A stretch of 64,000 nucleotides of DNA. It comes from Hyphomicrobiales bacterium. Its GTDB lineage: Bacteria; Pseudomonadota; Alphaproteobacteria; Rhizobiales; Rhizobiaceae. Where the stretch lies: the NCBI GenBank assembly GCA_900467685.1, contig UBQX01000029.1:1-64000 (forward strand), in the 5' to 3' direction. Within the stretch, counting starts at the first letter, position 1, and each line of letters opens with the position of its first letter. Positions 1 to 9,882 of the stretch are shown here, piece after piece. The notes under the pieces were generated by a model. That model saw only the letters and a list, made by a program, of their open reading frames with translations. It was not told the origin of the DNA and ran no database searches. Made by a program: the position numbers and the translations under genes.

Positions 1-193
1 ACTTCATCCTTGAACCCACCCACTACGCAATTCAAGTTGGATAAGGTATGTTATGGAACAATTTGGTATTCAGACTACCGCTGAACCTTCGCTCTTGTGA
101 CATCCGTTTGTCACCATTGGACTGGACGCACGACAAGAATCGTGGCCTATCTGAGAATAGTGCTTTCATGCGCTGTGAGGATCGATTTTTTAT

Positions 194-331
194 ATGCCCA
201 TGAGCCAGAGAAACGGAAACTCGGAGAACGTAGCGTCGTTGGTTATGAACCACGGCGATGTTCCGGTTGCCGATCGCCGTGGGAGTGCCGAGGCTCAATT
301 TATGGCATTGGCTATTCGAGGTGCGTCATGA
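194..331 (+). CDS. Small ORF of 45 residues, translationally coupled to repB
   Basis: An ATG at 194 opens a frame that stops with TGA at 329-331, overlapping the ATG of the downstream repB at 328 (ATGA arrangement). The peptide begins MPMSQRNG and ends ALAIRGAS; a second in-frame ATG lies two codons in. I do not recognise it. It is not the C-terminus of a RepA, which would normally occupy this place. Some repABC plasmids carry a small gene between repA and repB (repD in Ti plasmids), so a leader or coupling peptide is possible, but this is inference. Bases 1-193 hold nothing else I can support. Confidence 0.35.
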   Translation: MPMSQRNGNSENVASLVMNHGDVPVADRRGSAEAQFMALAIRGAS

Positions 332-1308
332 GCCGACGAAAACTCGCAGGCTCTACGTTCAGCCTTGTGCCGGCACCAGATGCATCCACACAGGAGCTTC
401 CGAAGTCCAGGAAGCCGGTTGCGCCCCCGGCAGCTGAAACTGCCGACAAGCCCCTCAATTCCTCTGAACTGGTCGAACTGGATCCCGCACATGTCGAGCC
501 GTCGCCATTTGCTGATCGGTTGATGGATGACAATGACGAACACTTTGCCAGTTTCGTCAAAAGCATCGCCGACCATGGTCAACAGGTTCCCATCCGCGTG
601 CGCCCTCACCCGACCCGGTCGGGATTCTACCAGGTCGTCTATGGGCATCGACGTCTGGCTGCAGCGCGACAGTTGAACACAACTGTCAGGGCTCATATCG
701 TAGATATTAATGATAGGGATCTCGCTGTTGCGCAAGGAATTGAAAACAGCGCGCGTCAGGATCTTTCGTGGATCGAGAGGGCGCTGTTCGCCCGCCGCAT
801 GGACGACGCCAAATTTAGGCCCCGCGACATCTATACCGCCCTGTCGATCGACGATGCCGAACTCGCCCGAATGCGCGGTGTCTGCCGGCATGTTCCGATC
901 GATATCATCGAAGCCATAGGCCGTGCGCCCAAGATCGGCCGGCCCAGATGGGTGGCGCTGGCGAAATCCTTTGCAAAAAATGCAAATGCGGTCCAAAACA
1001 TTCGCGATATGTTGCAGTCCGAGCGGATTCGCAAAATGGCGTCGGATGCCCGCTTTTCATGGGTGCATGAGCTGATTGCAGAGTCGCGTACGCTGGGAAC
1101 CGGAAGCTCGCCGCTACACGAGGCGGACGGATCCGGACTGGGTGAGATCAAGTACACGCGGAAAGAGTTGCGTATCGTGGCAGCCAATGAACGTGGGCGG
1201 GCCTTTGCAGACTTCGTGCGAACGGAGTTGCCGAGGCTGATCGAAGAGTTCAGTGCGCTTGATATCGTGACACCGAAGGCCCTGCCAGATGACAGGGCGG
1301 AAGAATAA
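328..1308 (+). CDS. repB: RepB partition protein (ParB family), first copy
   Basis: A plasmid-partition protein of about 326 residues that binds centromere-like sites and works with a RepA ATPase. The ParB/Srx-like N-terminal domain is visible: 'QVPIRVRPHP', 'GHRRLAAAR' and 'QGIENSARQDLSWIERALFA' are hallmark RepB blocks. I chose the ATG at 328 because homology starts there; the open frame extends upstream to about 97 but encodes unrelated sequence. It is followed by a ctRNA region and repC in the usual order, yet no repA precedes it in the window. It is clearly diverged from the second RepB at 13.6-14.6 kb, so the two probably came from different repABC families. Confidence 0.9.
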   Translation: MSRRKLAGSTFSLVPAPDASTQELPKSRKPVAPPAAETADKPLNSSELVELDPAHVEPSPFADRLMDDNDEHFASFVKSIADHGQQVPIRVRPHPTRSGFYQVVYGHRRLAAARQLNTTVRAHIVDINDRDLAVAQGIENSARQDLSWIERALFARRMDDAKFRPRDIYTALSIDDAELARMRGVCRHVPIDIIEAIGRAPKIGRPRWVALAKSFAKNANAVQNIRDMLQSERIRKMASDARFSWVHELIAESRTLGTGSSPLHEADGSGLGEIKYTRKELRIVAANERGRAFADFVRTELPRLIEEFSALDIVTPKALPDDRAEE

Positions 1309-1362
1309 ACCCCATCCGCTCAATGCGGTAGAAGTTTGAATACCGAAAGGAAATCAATCCGG

Positions 1363-1430
1363 TAAAAGAAAAGCTCCCAGAACGTCGCCGTCGTGGAAGC
1401 CTCTCTCTAAGTGTCGCAACTTGAGAATCG
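1363..1430 (-). ncRNA. Counter-transcribed RNA (ctRNA) of the repB-repC interval, copy 1
   Basis: repABC operons carry a short antisense RNA between repB and repC that limits RepC synthesis. On the minus strand, bases 1400 to 1373 can fold into a hairpin (arms beginning GCTTCCACGACG, GCGA loop) followed by a T-rich run (1372-1363), a rho-independent terminator. A TTGACT at 1452-1447 on the minus strand is a candidate -35 box. The core is nearly identical to the copy at 14.59-14.65 kb. The exact 5' end is estimated. Confidence 0.7.
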
Positions 1431-1510
1431 CATTTCCCCGAATCACAGTCAAGAGTTTTTGGCGTCATTTATGGCGGGTGGTTTCTTTTGCCTTCAGGAA
1501 AGGTGAAAAG

Positions 1511-2821
1511 ATGATCGCGGGAAATGTGACGACGCCCTTTGGGCGGCGGCCGATGACCTATGGCATGTTGGCGGACCAGGTGGCCGCCCAGGCCATCGAC
1601 GAGGATGCATGCGTCGACAAATGGAAGCTCTACCGATGGCTTTGCGAAGCCAGACCCCGTCTCGGGATATCTGATAGAGCACTATCGCTCTTGAATGCGC
1701 TGCTCAGCTTCTATCCGAAGACAGAGTTGGCCGGATCAGACACGCTCATCGTTTTTCCATCGAATGCGCAGCTGTCCCTCCGTGCGCATGGGATGGCTGA
1801 AGCGACGATACGGCGGCACATTGCTGCTCTTGTCGAGGCCGGTCTTTTGATCCGGAGGGACAGCGCCAACGGGAAGCGGTTTGCGAGACGCGACAGTGAG
1901 GGTGATATCGGACAGGCCTTCGGCTTCTCTCTCGCCCCCCTGCTAAGGCGTGCAGAAGAGATTGAGGGAATTGCGGCGGCCGTGGTGGCTGAGCGTCTGC
2001 ATTACCAGGGTCTGAAGGAGCGCCTGACCATCTGCAGGCGAGATGTCGTCAAGCTCCTTGAAGCGACAACCGAGGATAACGGCGACGACGACGGCGAGAT
2101 CGTCAGGATGAAAGACCTATACCGGGACATCATCTCCGGGCTGCCCCGCAATCCGGACGCGGCAGAGCTCGACGCCATATTGCTTGTGCTCGAAGCGCTC
2201 CGCGAAAATCTCGCCAAGTTCATGGCCAAACGAGAAAAAACACAAAATTATAGCGGCAATCACGATCAAACTGAGCGGCACAGACAGAATTCAAATACAC
2301 AACTAAATACTGAACTTGAACCTAGCTTCGAAAAGAAGCAGGGGCGAGATCGAGCAACAAGTGCCGCACGTAATGTCGCGAATGTGGATCTGGCTGAGTT
2401 GGGCGGCGACAACCACAGGGACAGCAGACGCCCTGTCAGCTACCCGGATTTGAATGCTTCCGGCTCCTCCATGTTGAAACCCTTCCCGCTGGGTATGGTT
2501 CTGACGGCTTGCCCCGAATTCTGCAATTATGGCCCAGGGGGCGGGATTACGAGCTGGCGAGAATTCCTCAGTGCCGCGGTTGTCGTGCGGTCAATGCTGG
2601 GCGTTTCGCCGAGTGCATTCGAGGAGGCTTGCGCGGTGATGGGGCCTGAAAATGCAGCGACGGCAATTGCCTGCATTCTGGAGCGAGCCGGCCATATCAA
2701 TTCGGCCGGCGGCTATCTGCGTGACCTGACGCGGCGCACGGAGCGGGGCGAATTCTCGTTGGGTCCGATGCTGATGGCGCAGTTGCGTGCGAATGGCGAA
2801 ATCGGAGCGAGGCCAGCATGA
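1511..2821 (+). CDS. repC: RepC replication initiator
   Basis: RepC is the replication initiator of repABC plasmids and acts on an origin inside its own gene. The 436-residue protein begins MIAGNVTTPFGRRPMT, the conserved RepC start, and has the winged-helix-like N-terminal region ('ATIRRHIAALVEAGLLIRRDS') and a C-terminal block ('ILERAGHINSAGGYLRDLTRR'). ATG 1511 is chosen over the upstream ATG 1421 because conservation starts here and GGTGAAAAG precedes it as a ribosome site. The ctRNA on the opposite strand of its leader is the expected negative control. It is the only repC in the window, so it must serve replication unless another lies outside. Confidence 0.93.
   Translation: MIAGNVTTPFGRRPMTYGMLADQVAAQAIDEDACVDKWKLYRWLCEARPRLGISDRALSLLNALLSFYPKTELAGSDTLIVFPSNAQLSLRAHGMAEATIRRHIAALVEAGLLIRRDSANGKRFARRDSEGDIGQAFGFSLAPLLRRAEEIEGIAAAVVAERLHYQGLKERLTICRRDVVKLLEATTEDNGDDDGEIVRMKDLYRDIISGLPRNPDAAELDAILLVLEALRENLAKFMAKREKTQNYSGNHDQTERHRQNSNTQLNTELEPSFEKKQGRDRATSAARNVANVDLAELGGDNHRDSRRPVSYPDLNASGSSMLKPFPLGMVLTACPEFCNYGPGGGITSWREFLSAAVVVRSMLGVSPSAFEEACAVMGPENAATAIACILERAGHINSAGGYLRDLTRRTERGEFSLGPMLMAQLRANGEIGARPA
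2225..2330. other. Candidate replication origin within repC
   Basis: An A+T-rich, low-complexity stretch in the middle of repC (around AACACAAAATTATAG and AATACACAACTAAATACTG) contrasts with the GC-rich flanks. In characterised repABC plasmids the origin lies in an A+T-rich segment within repC. Position and composition fit; no function was tested. Confidence 0.5.
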
Positions 2822-2824
2822 AAA

Positions 2825-2857
2825 ACGCCGCGATCATGAAGCGCGGCGTCGGGTTTT
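2825..2857. terminator. Bidirectional terminator between repC and the sugar operon
   Basis: ACGCCGCG (2825-2832) and CGCGGCGT (2842-2849) form an 8-bp stem with a 9-base loop. It is followed by CGGGTTTT on the plus strand and by a T run on the minus strand (AAAAA at 2821-2825). It lies between two convergent genes and can end transcripts from both. Confidence 0.65.
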
Positions 2858-2889
2858 CCAGCTTTGCCGGACAAGCGAGTTTGGGAGGC

Positions 2890-3741
2890 TCAGAGGATAA
2901 CCCGTTGGGTCTGCACGCCGAGGCGTTCGATGCCCAGGGACATGACCTCGCCGCCTTTCAGATATTTCGGCGGCTTCTGACCCATGCCGACACCCGGAGG
3001 CGTGCCGGTGGAAATCACGTCGCCCGGCTGCAGGCTCATGAAACGGCTGAGATAGGAGATCAGGAACGGAACCTTGTAGACCATCGTCCTTGTGGAGCCG
3101 TTCTGGTAGCGGTGACCGTCGACATCGAGCCACATCTTGAGATCGTCATAGTCGCCGACTTCATCCGGGGTGACCAGCCAGGGTCCGAGCGGCCCGAACG
3201 TATCGCAACCCTTGCCCTTGTCCCAGGTCCCTGCCCGCTCGATCTGATATTCGCGCTCGGACACGTCGTTGATGACGCAGAAGCCTGCAACATGCGACAT
3301 GGCTTCGACTTCCTCGATGTAGCTGCCACCCTTGCCGATGACGACGCCGAGCTCGACTTCCCAGTCCGTCTTTACGGATCCGCGCGGGATCCTCACCTCG
3401 TCATCCGGTCCGATAATGGCAGACGTCCACTTGTTGAAGACGACCGGCTCGGGTGGAACTGCGGCGCCGGTTTCAGCGGCGTGGTCAGCATAGTTGAGAC
3501 CGATGCAAATGAACTTGCCAACCTGGCCCACACACGGTCCGACGCGCACGTCCTTCTGAGGTGCTCCTGGGACAACCGGCAGGCTGCTAATATCCAGCGC
3601 CATGAGGCGTGCCATTGTTTCCGGCTGGAGCGACGATCCGGCGAGGTCCGGTATGACAGCTGACAGGTCCCGAATTTGCCCCTGGTTATCCAAGAGACCA
3701 GGCTTTTCCTCTCCAGCAGGACCGTAACGCAAGAATTTCAT
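2890..3741 (-). CDS. Fumarylacetoacetate hydrolase family protein (putative 2,4-diketo-3-deoxy-L-fuconate hydrolase)
   Basis: A 283-residue FAH-fold enzyme that would hydrolyse a C-C bond in a diketo acid. The family core is visible: 'CIGLNYADHA', the metal-ligand segment 'DWEVELGVVIGKG', 'NDVSEREYQ' and 'STGTPPGVGMG'. The start at 3741 (MKFLRYG) has GGAG about 10 bases upstream; the ATG three codons earlier is too close to it. It is the last gene of a six-gene minus-strand operon. In the oxidative L-fucose route an FAH-family enzyme does the final split to pyruvate and lactate, which fits the neighbours. Ureidoglycolate lyase or another diketo-acid hydrolase would be the alternative on sequence alone. 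Confidence 0.82.
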   Translation of the reverse strand: MKFLRYGPAGEEKPGLLDNQGQIRDLSAVIPDLAGSSLQPETMARLMALDISSLPVVPGAPQKDVRVGPCVGQVGKFICIGLNYADHAAETGAAVPPEPVVFNKWTSAIIGPDDEVRIPRGSVKTDWEVELGVVIGKGGSYIEEVEAMSHVAGFCVINDVSEREYQIERAGTWDKGKGCDTFGPLGPWLVTPDEVGDYDDLKMWLDVDGHRYQNGSTRTMVYKVPFLISYLSRFMSLQPGDVISTGTPPGVGMGQKPPKYLKGGEVMSLGIERLGVQTQRVIL

Positions 3742-3817
3742 GGGTGGCATTCTCCTGTTTCAACGGAAGTGGCCCGGCGCTTTCGACACCGGGCCACCGC
3801 AATTCTGAATTGGCCGA

Positions 3818-4765
3818 TCAATCGTAGAGAACGGCCGCAATCTTGGGATCGGCGATATTGCTCTTATCGTACCAATAGAAGCCGGTGTCGATATGCTTCT
3901 CGACTGGCTGACCCTTGACGGCAGCGAGAGCTGCCTTGACGGTTTCGTATCCGATACCGACCGGGTTCTGGGTGATAGCGCCGGCCATCACACCATCCAT
4001 GATTGCCTGCTTCTGGGCCTTGCCGGAGTCGTAGCCGATGATGACGACGTTCGACTTCTTGGATTCCTTGACGCCGTTGACGACGCCGATCGCGGAACCT
4101 TCGTTCGCGCCGAAGAAGCCCTTGATGTCAGGGTGAGCGGTGATGATCGACTTGGTGATTTCCGTCGACTGAAGCTGGTCGCCGGCACCATACTGGATGT
4201 CAACGATCTCGATCTTCGGGTACTTCGCCTTGATCTGCTTTACGAAGCCATCGCGGCGGTCGATGCCGGTGCGCGAGGTCTGGTCGTGGACGACGAGAGC
4301 GACCTTGCCTTCATTGCCGATAAGCGCGGCCATCTTGTCAGCTGCCAGGGCTGCGGCGGCGACGTTGTCGGTCGAGCAGGTTGTCACCGGTATATCGCTG
4401 TCGACGCCGGAGTCGAATGCGATGACCGGGATCTTTTCGGCCTGTGCCTTCTTCAGGAGCGGAATCGCTGCCTTGCTGTCGAGAGCAGCGAAGCCGATCG
4501 CAGCCGGATGCTTGGCGAGTGCGGCGCTCAGCATGTCGATCTGCTTGTCGACCTGGGCTTCGGTATCCGGCCCTTCGAAGGTAACCTGAATGTCGAATTC
4601 CTTGGCTGCCTTGTCGGCGCCGGCCTTGACAGCCTGCCAGAACTGGTGCTGGAAGCCCTTGGAAATCAGCGGAATATAAATCTTGTCTGCCGCCTTGGCG
4701 ACACCGGTCGCCGCGACCACTGCAGTGGCGCTGACTGCGCCCAGGAATGTACGTCTTGTGAACAT
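3818..4765 (-). CDS. Sugar ABC transporter substrate-binding protein (RbsB-like)
   Basis: Periplasmic sugar-binding protein of 315 residues for the adjoining RbsC/RbsA-like transporter. It starts MFTRRTFLGAVSA, a twin-arginine-type leader with cleavage likely near VAKA-ADK. The rest is the two-lobed periplasmic-binding fold seen in ribose-type proteins ('GFAALDSKAAIPLLKKA', 'GYDSGKAQKQAI'). ATG 4765 is chosen because GAGGAGGAG lies just upstream. It is the fifth gene of the operon. By context the ligand is probably L-fucose or a related 6-deoxyhexose; this is inference. Confidence 0.88.
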   Translation of the reverse strand: MFTRRTFLGAVSATAVVAATGVAKAADKIYIPLISKGFQHQFWQAVKAGADKAAKEFDIQVTFEGPDTEAQVDKQIDMLSAALAKHPAAIGFAALDSKAAIPLLKKAQAEKIPVIAFDSGVDSDIPVTTCSTDNVAAAALAADKMAALIGNEGKVALVVHDQTSRTGIDRRDGFVKQIKAKYPKIEIVDIQYGAGDQLQSTEITKSIITAHPDIKGFFGANEGSAIGVVNGVKESKKSNVVIIGYDSGKAQKQAIMDGVMAGAITQNPVGIGYETVKAALAAVKGQPVEKHIDTGFYWYDKSNIADPKIAAVLYD

Positions 4766-4853
4766 GATCTCCTCCTCAGGTTCGTTCACTTCGTTTGGTC
4801 TTGTAGTTCTCCTCCGGGTTTTGCACCCTGGCGGTTCTTTTGATGCAGAAGGT

Positions 4854-5861
4854 TCAAGCCTTCCGCTTTCGCATCATGTCCGCATAGACGGCGATGATGA
4901 TGATGGAGCCGGTGACGACCGTCTGCCACTCTTGCGGCATGGACAGGATGCGTAGGCCGTTGAGCAATACCGACATGATAAGAGCGCCGATGACGGTTCC
5001 TAGAATGGTACCCCGGCCGCCGGCGAGCGATGTGCCGCCGATCACGACAGCAGCGATGGCGTCGAGTTCGTAACCTTGGCCAAGGGCCGGCTGGGCGGAA
5101 TTGAGGCGCGAGGCAATGACGAGACCCGCGATGCCGCAGATGCCGCCGGAGAGCGAATAGACCGCCATCTTCCAGTTATCGACACTTACGCCTGAGAGTC
5201 TCGCCGCCTCTTCATTCGACCCCAAGGCAAAGCAATATCGGCCCAGAACTGTGCGACCCAGGATATAAGACGCGAGGCCTGCAACAATAAAGAGTACGAG
5301 AACGCCGTTGGGGACAGGCACGCCGGGGATGAGGTCCCCGATGAACGATTCCGTTGAGATCAGGGGGAAGGATGGCGTGTCGTTGAAATAGATAGGCTTC
5401 GTCCCGGAGATAACCAGCGACAGGCCCTTCAGGATCAGCATCATGCCAAGCGTTGCGATGAAGGGTGGAATCTTCATCTTTGCAATGATGGCTCCCGAAG
5501 TCAGCCCCACCAAAGCTCCGGTCAAAAGAGATGCAATGATGCCAATTGGCAGCGGAAATCCCCAGTAGGTGAGCACGACGCCGGCGATCACTGCCGTAAA
5601 TGTCATCAAGGTGCCGACCGACAGGTCGATCCCGCCTGTGATGATCACGAGCGTTGCAGCCACGGCAAGAATTCCGTTCACGCTCGTTGCCTGCAGGATC
5701 GCGAGAATATTGGAGGTCTGCATAAAGTTCGGCGAGGCAAGGCTGAAGCCGATGACCAGGATTATGAGCGTTCCGAAGGCAAGCAGCTTCTGTTGAGCGC
5801 CTGAAAACCGGCTCTTTGCGGTCGTGGCGGCCATAGGGGCCGCGATATCGGTGTTGGTCAC
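4854..5861 (-). CDS. Sugar ABC transporter permease (RbsC-like)
   Basis: Inner-membrane permease of 335 residues with many hydrophobic segments and the family blocks '[23 protein letters not shown]', '[15 protein letters not shown]' and '[22 protein letters not shown]'. It forms the channel for the sugar taken up by the preceding ATPase and following binding protein. Its start overlaps the stop of the ATPase gene (ATGA), indicating translational coupling. Confidence 0.92.
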   Translation of the reverse strand: MTNTDIAAPMAATTAKSRFSGAQQKLLAFGTLIILVIGFSLASPNFMQTSNILAILQATSVNGILAVAATLVIITGGIDLSVGTLMTFTAVIAGVVLTYWGFPLPIGIIASLLTGALVGLTSGAIIAKMKIPPFIATLGMMLILKGLSLVISGTKPIYFNDTPSFPLISTESFIGDLIPGVPVPNGVLVLFIVAGLASYILGRTVLGRYCFALGSNEEAARLSGVSVDNWKMAVYSLSGGICGIAGLVIASRLNSAQPALGQGYELDAIAAVVIGGTSLAGGRGTILGTVIGALIMSVLLNGLRILSMPQEWQTVVTGSIIIIAVYADMMRKRKA

Positions 5862-7399
5862 CCTACCCTCCTCTGCATTTCCGTTTCGGTCTCAATGACC
5901 ATCGATTCCCGCAACGTCGCGAGATGCATGATGTCTTCCTGCCTCGTGGTGGCGCCGCCGGGCAATATCCCCGTGAGCCGTCCCTCACACATGACAGCTA
6001 TCCTGTGCGAGAGGCGCATGACCTCCGGAAGTTCCGAACTGATGACGATGATGGCCTTCCCGCTCTTCGCGAGCTCGACGAGCAGCTGGTAAATTTCGGA
6101 CTTTGCGCCCACATCGATGCCACGGGTGGGTTCATCGAATATGAGGATATCGCAGTTCCTAAGCAGCCATTTGGCAATGACGACCTTCTGCTGGTTGCCA
6201 CCTGAGAGCAGCTTGACTTCCTGCGTATCGGACGGCGTGCGAATTCCCAGCCTCTGGATGTATCCCTCTGCAGTCTTTTTCATAGCGTTTTCATCAAGTC
6301 GGCCGGGGAACCTGATGAATGACTTCAGCGAGGCTAGCGCGATATTGTTCCGCACATCCATGGGAAGCGCGAGGCCGAAATGCTTGCGATCCTCGGAGAG
6401 GTAGCCGATCCCCGCCCCCACGGCGTCATGTGGCGAGCGAATGGAGACACTCTTGCCATGTACGAGGATCTCCCCGGCATCGAGCGGATCGGCGCCGAAG
6501 ATCGCACGTGCCACCTCTGTGCGCCCGGCACCCATGAGCCCGGCAAAGCCCAATATCTCGCCCTGCCGGAGTGCAAAACTTACGTCTTTGATTTCGCGTC
6601 CGCGCCTAAGTCCTTTAACTTCCAGTGCAATCGGATTGTTTGACGTGTCGGGAACCTGCAGCGCTTCGTCCTTCACTTCGCGCCCAACCATCTTGGTAAT
6701 GATCGTGCTGATGGGCGTATCGGCGGCCGGCACGGTATCGACATATTCGCCGTCGCGCATGATCGTGACACGATCTGCGATGCGCTTCAGCTCGTCCATC
6801 TTGTGGCTGATGTAGACGACACCAACGCCCTGGGCCTTGAGATCGCGGATGATGGAAAACAGGTCGGCGATTTCTGCGTCGTTCAGCGCCGCGGTCGGCT
6901 CGTCCATGATGAGAACACGAAACTGGTAGGACAGAGCCTTGGCGATTTCGACCATCTGCTGCTTGGCAATTGTGAGGCTGCCGACGGTGACCTGCGGGTC
7001 AAGCTTCAGCCGCATGGTCTTGAAGATATCTGCGGCTTGCTGGTTCAGCAGCCTCTCATCCAGGCGGCCAAAGGACTTTCGCGGCTCGCGACCGATGAAG
7101 ATGTTCTGGGCAGCCGTCAGGTCGTTCATCAGGCTGAGTTCTTGATGGATGATGCCGATGCCGGCTGTCTGGGCGCTGCGCGGGTCTGTCAGCTCAAGTG
7201 GTTCGCCTTCCATGATGATTTCGCCAGCGTCGGGCCTGTAGATGCCGGCGAGGATCTTCATCAGGGTGGACTTCCCTGCCCCGTTTTCGCCCATCAGTGC
7301 ATGGACTTCACCTGCGCGAAGATCGAAGCGCGCCGATTTCAGAGCGTGAACGCCAGGAAATCGTTTCTCGATTCCCTTCATTTCTATGATTGTCTTCAT
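5858..7399 (-). CDS. Sugar ABC transporter ATP-binding protein, duplicated (RbsA-like)
   Basis: A 513-residue ATPase with two nucleotide-binding domains in tandem, as usual for CUT2 sugar importers. The first domain has Walker A 'GENGAGKST', '[15 protein letters not shown]' as a weak signature and Walker B '[10 protein letters not shown]'. The second has the usual degenerate Walker A ('GLMGAGRTE'), a good signature 'LLSGGNQQK' and Walker B '[12 protein letters not shown]'. It overlaps the permease gene by four bases. Confidence 0.93.
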   Translation of the reverse strand: MKTIIEMKGIEKRFPGVHALKSARFDLRAGEVHALMGENGAGKSTLMKILAGIYRPDAGEIIMEGEPLELTDPRSAQTAGIGIIHQELSLMNDLTAAQNIFIGREPRKSFGRLDERLLNQQAADIFKTMRLKLDPQVTVGSLTIAKQQMVEIAKALSYQFRVLIMDEPTAALNDAEIADLFSIIRDLKAQGVGVVYISHKMDELKRIADRVTIMRDGEYVDTVPAADTPISTIITKMVGREVKDEALQVPDTSNNPIALEVKGLRRGREIKDVSFALRQGEILGFAGLMGAGRTEVARAIFGADPLDAGEILVHGKSVSIRSPHDAVGAGIGYLSEDRKHFGLALPMDVRNNIALASLKSFIRFPGRLDENAMKKTAEGYIQRLGIRTPSDTQEVKLLSGGNQQKVVIAKWLLRNCDILIFDEPTRGIDVGAKSEIYQLLVELAKSGKAIIVISSELPEVMRLSHRIAVMCEGRLTGILPGGATTRQEDIMHLATLRESMVIETETEMQRRVG

Positions 7400-7436
7400 T
7401 CAGCAGCCCTCCCAAGCCGCAGGAACGCTTGTGAGG

Positions 7437-8186
7437 CTAGATGGTGACGCCTCCATCCACCAACATGGCCTGCCCGCTGACGAAGCGGCTTTCGGGTGAA
7501 AGAAGATAGATCACCATGGGGGTGATATCCTCGACGCTCGCGAGACGCCCCATGGGTTGCCGTGCGATGAAGTCCCTCTCTGCCTGAACTGGATCGGCAG
7601 ACGCTGCAATGCGCCCCCGAAGCGACGGCGTGTCTACCGTTCCCGGGCAAAGGGCATTGCAACGGAGCCCCTGTTTTACGAAGTCCGCCGCGATCGATTT
7701 CGTGAGCCCGATGACTGCAGCCTTCGTTGCGCCGTAAGATGCGCGGTTGGCAAAGCCCTTTATGGAGGATGCCATGGACGCCATGTTCAGAACCGAGGCC
7801 GTCCCCGTCTCCCCTGCCCGCTCCAGCATGCCCGGCAGAAATGCCCGGCACATGCGCATCATGGCGGTTACGTTGAGGTCAAATGCGAACGCCCAGTCAG
7901 TGTCGGCGATATCGAGGACCGTACCGTTGTGAACGACGCCCGCGCAGTTGAAAAGGCCGTCCAGATTGGGCAATTTCGCAGCCAAAGCGTCGATCTCACC
8001 CTGTTTTGTAACATCAAGTCGCGACGTCCTTATGCTTGAATTCTCTGCATAAAGTGAGACTAAGGCTTCACTATTGATATCCGTGGCGTAGACATTGGCG
8101 CCCTCTGCGGCGGCGGCCAGCGCGGATGCTCTGCCTATCCCCTGCCCTGCGGCTGTTATTAATATATTCAAGCCGTTGAGGCGCAT
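7437..8186 (-). CDS. SDR family oxidoreductase (putative 2-keto-3-deoxy-L-fuconate dehydrogenase)
   Basis: A 249-residue short-chain dehydrogenase. The cofactor loop is 'TAAGQGIGRA', followed by 'DLDGLFNCAGVVH'-type and 'NMASMA' segments, with catalytic Tyr and Lys in 'ASYGATKAA'; it ends in the typical 'SGQAMLVDGGVTI'. It lies between the dehydratase-like gene and the transporter genes of the same operon. In oxidative L-fucose catabolism an SDR oxidises 2-keto-3-deoxy-L-fuconate to the diketo acid that an FAH enzyme splits, so this assignment is by pathway logic rather than a diagnostic residue. Confidence 0.82.
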   Translation of the reverse strand: MRLNGLNILITAAGQGIGRASALAAAAEGANVYATDINSEALVSLYAENSSIRTSRLDVTKQGEIDALAAKLPNLDGLFNCAGVVHNGTVLDIADTDWAFAFDLNVTAMMRMCRAFLPGMLERAGETGTASVLNMASMASSIKGFANRASYGATKAAVIGLTKSIAADFVKQGLRCNALCPGTVDTPSLRGRIAASADPVQAERDFIARQPMGRLASVEDITPMVIYLLSPESRFVSGQAMLVDGGVTI

Positions 8187-8255
8187 AGCTAACCCTTTAC
8201 ACGAGCTGTACTTAAACTAGTGCATGAAATTAAAGTAATCTGTCACGCGAGAGTG

Positions 8256-9779
8256 TTACATCACGGCACCAATTTGCCATGGAACGAACTCCGCTCCTCC
8301 GAAGCCTAGTTCTTCGCTCTTAGTCCGCTCGCCCGACGCAACACGGATAATGAGCTCGAAAAGTTCGGTTCCCTTCTCCTCGATGCTGACGCCCTCGGTG
8401 ACTATGTCCCCACAGTTGAGGTCCATGTCTTCCGACAACTTTTCATACATTTCAGAGTTGGTCGCGAGCTTGATACAGGGCGTCGGCTTGTAGCCGGAAA
8501 CGGATCCACGGCCGGTGGTGAAGACAATCAGATTGGCGCCGGAAGCGACCTGGCCCGTCACGGAGCACGGATCAAAACCCGGACTATCCATGAAGACAAA
8601 ACCCTTTGTGTCGATTTTCTCACCGAATTTGTAAACGCCGCTGAGGGGCGCCGTGCCGCCCTTGGCGACGGCTCCGAGTGACTTTTCAAGGATCGTGGTG
8701 AGTCCGCCGCGCTTGTTGCCGGGAGACGGATTATTGTCCATCTCGCCGCCATTGCGGGCGGTATAATCTTCCCACCAGCGGATGCGTTCCACCAGCTTTT
8801 CGCCGATCTCGATGGTCTCCGCGCGGCGCGTTAACAGGTGTTCTGCACCGTAGATTTCGGAAGTTTCGGACAGGATTGTGGTGCCGCCATGGCGCACCAG
8901 AAGGTCCGATGCGTAGCCCAGCGCTGGGTTGGCTGTAATGCCCGAATAACCGTCAGAACCGCCGCATTGCAGCCCTATTGTGATTTCAGAAACGGAAATT
9001 GGCTCGCGTACGGCCTTGTTGGCGTATTCAGCGACGCCTCTGAGGGCCTCCAGGCCGCGTTCAATCGTGCGGCGGGTTCCACCCTCCTGCTGGATCGTCA
9101 TGTACTGCAGGGCGCCGTCTGCGCGGATCTTACGCCCGCGTACGAGTTCCGGGATCTGCATGACTTCGCAGCCGAGGCCGAGGAGCAGTATGCCGCCGAA
9201 ATTGGGGTTTTGGGCATAGCCAGAGAGCGTCCGGAAGAGCGTTGCATAGCCCTCGCCCTCTCCGGACATACCGCAGCCGGTTGAGTGGACGATCGGCACG
9301 ATGCCGTCGATGTTCGCGTACTGGTTGAGAAAACCCGCCTTCTCCGCTGCTTCCGCAATGAATTTTGCGACCGAGCCAGAGCAGTTAACCGTGGTCAGAA
9401 TTCCGATGTAGTTACGGGTGCCTGCTTTGCCATCGGCACGGCGATAGCCATGGAAGGTGCGAACTTCGCTGGCGGGGGCGAGGCGTTCGGTCTGCGTGGC
9501 GTGGCCGTAATCCTGGTGATGCTCGCCCATGCCGAGATTGTGAACGTGCACATGTTCGCCGGCGTGAATGTCTGCCTTTGCCTGCCCAATGATCTGTCCG
9601 TATCGATAAACGTTTTCCCCCGCCGATATATGACGGGTCGCTACTTTATGACCGCGCGGAACTGCAAGCTTGAGGGGCATGGATATCTCGTCGAGGCGTT
9701 CGCCCGCGGTCAGATCGCGCAATGCGATGACCACGTTGTCATTCGAATGCAGGCGAATCAATTTAGCGCCTCGATCCAT
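8256..9779 (-). CDS. UxaA family (altronate hydrolase-like) dehydratase, putative sugar-acid dehydratase
   Basis: A 507-residue protein of the UxaA/GarD family, which dehydrates hexonates. An N-terminal SAF-like domain (about residues 1-95, 'IALRDLTAGERL', 'VPRGHKVATR', 'HVHVHNLG') precedes the large C-terminal domain ('GYRRADGKAGTRNYIGI', 'STGCGMSGEGEGY', 'LQCGGSDGYSGITANPALG', 'TGRGSVSGYKPTPCIKL'). It is the first gene of the minus-strand operon and divergent from a GntR regulator. With FucU, an aldo/keto reductase, an SDR and an FAH enzyme nearby, L-fuconate is the likely substrate, although many bacteria use an enolase-superfamily dehydratase for that step. Confidence 0.85.
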   Translation of the reverse strand: MDRGAKLIRLHSNDNVVIALRDLTAGERLDEISMPLKLAVPRGHKVATRHISAGENVYRYGQIIGQAKADIHAGEHVHVHNLGMGEHHQDYGHATQTERLAPASEVRTFHGYRRADGKAGTRNYIGILTTVNCSGSVAKFIAEAAEKAGFLNQYANIDGIVPIVHSTGCGMSGEGEGYATLFRTLSGYAQNPNFGGILLLGLGCEVMQIPELVRGRKIRADGALQYMTIQQEGGTRRTIERGLEALRGVAEYANKAVREPISVSEITIGLQCGGSDGYSGITANPALGYASDLLVRHGGTTILSETSEIYGAEHLLTRRAETIEIGEKLVERIRWWEDYTARNGGEMDNNPSPGNKRGGLTTILEKSLGAVAKGGTAPLSGVYKFGEKIDTKGFVFMDSPGFDPCSVTGQVASGANLIVFTTGRGSVSGYKPTPCIKLATNSEMYEKLSEDMDLNCGDIVTEGVSIEEKGTELFELIIRVASGERTKSEELGFGGAEFVPWQIGAVM

Positions 9780-9882
9780 TCCTGTACATCCTCCCCCTTG
9801 AATTCTGTGCTTTTCAAGCCTCTGGCGCCAACTGGCATCAAATGTTAATTAGAGTTCTATCTTGACTAGTACGCACTGTCAA

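Noticed and set aside
2818-3663. A 281-codon plus-strand frame starting at the end of repC
   Set aside because: It is the reverse reading of the FAH hydrolase gene, whose conserved blocks are all on the minus strand.
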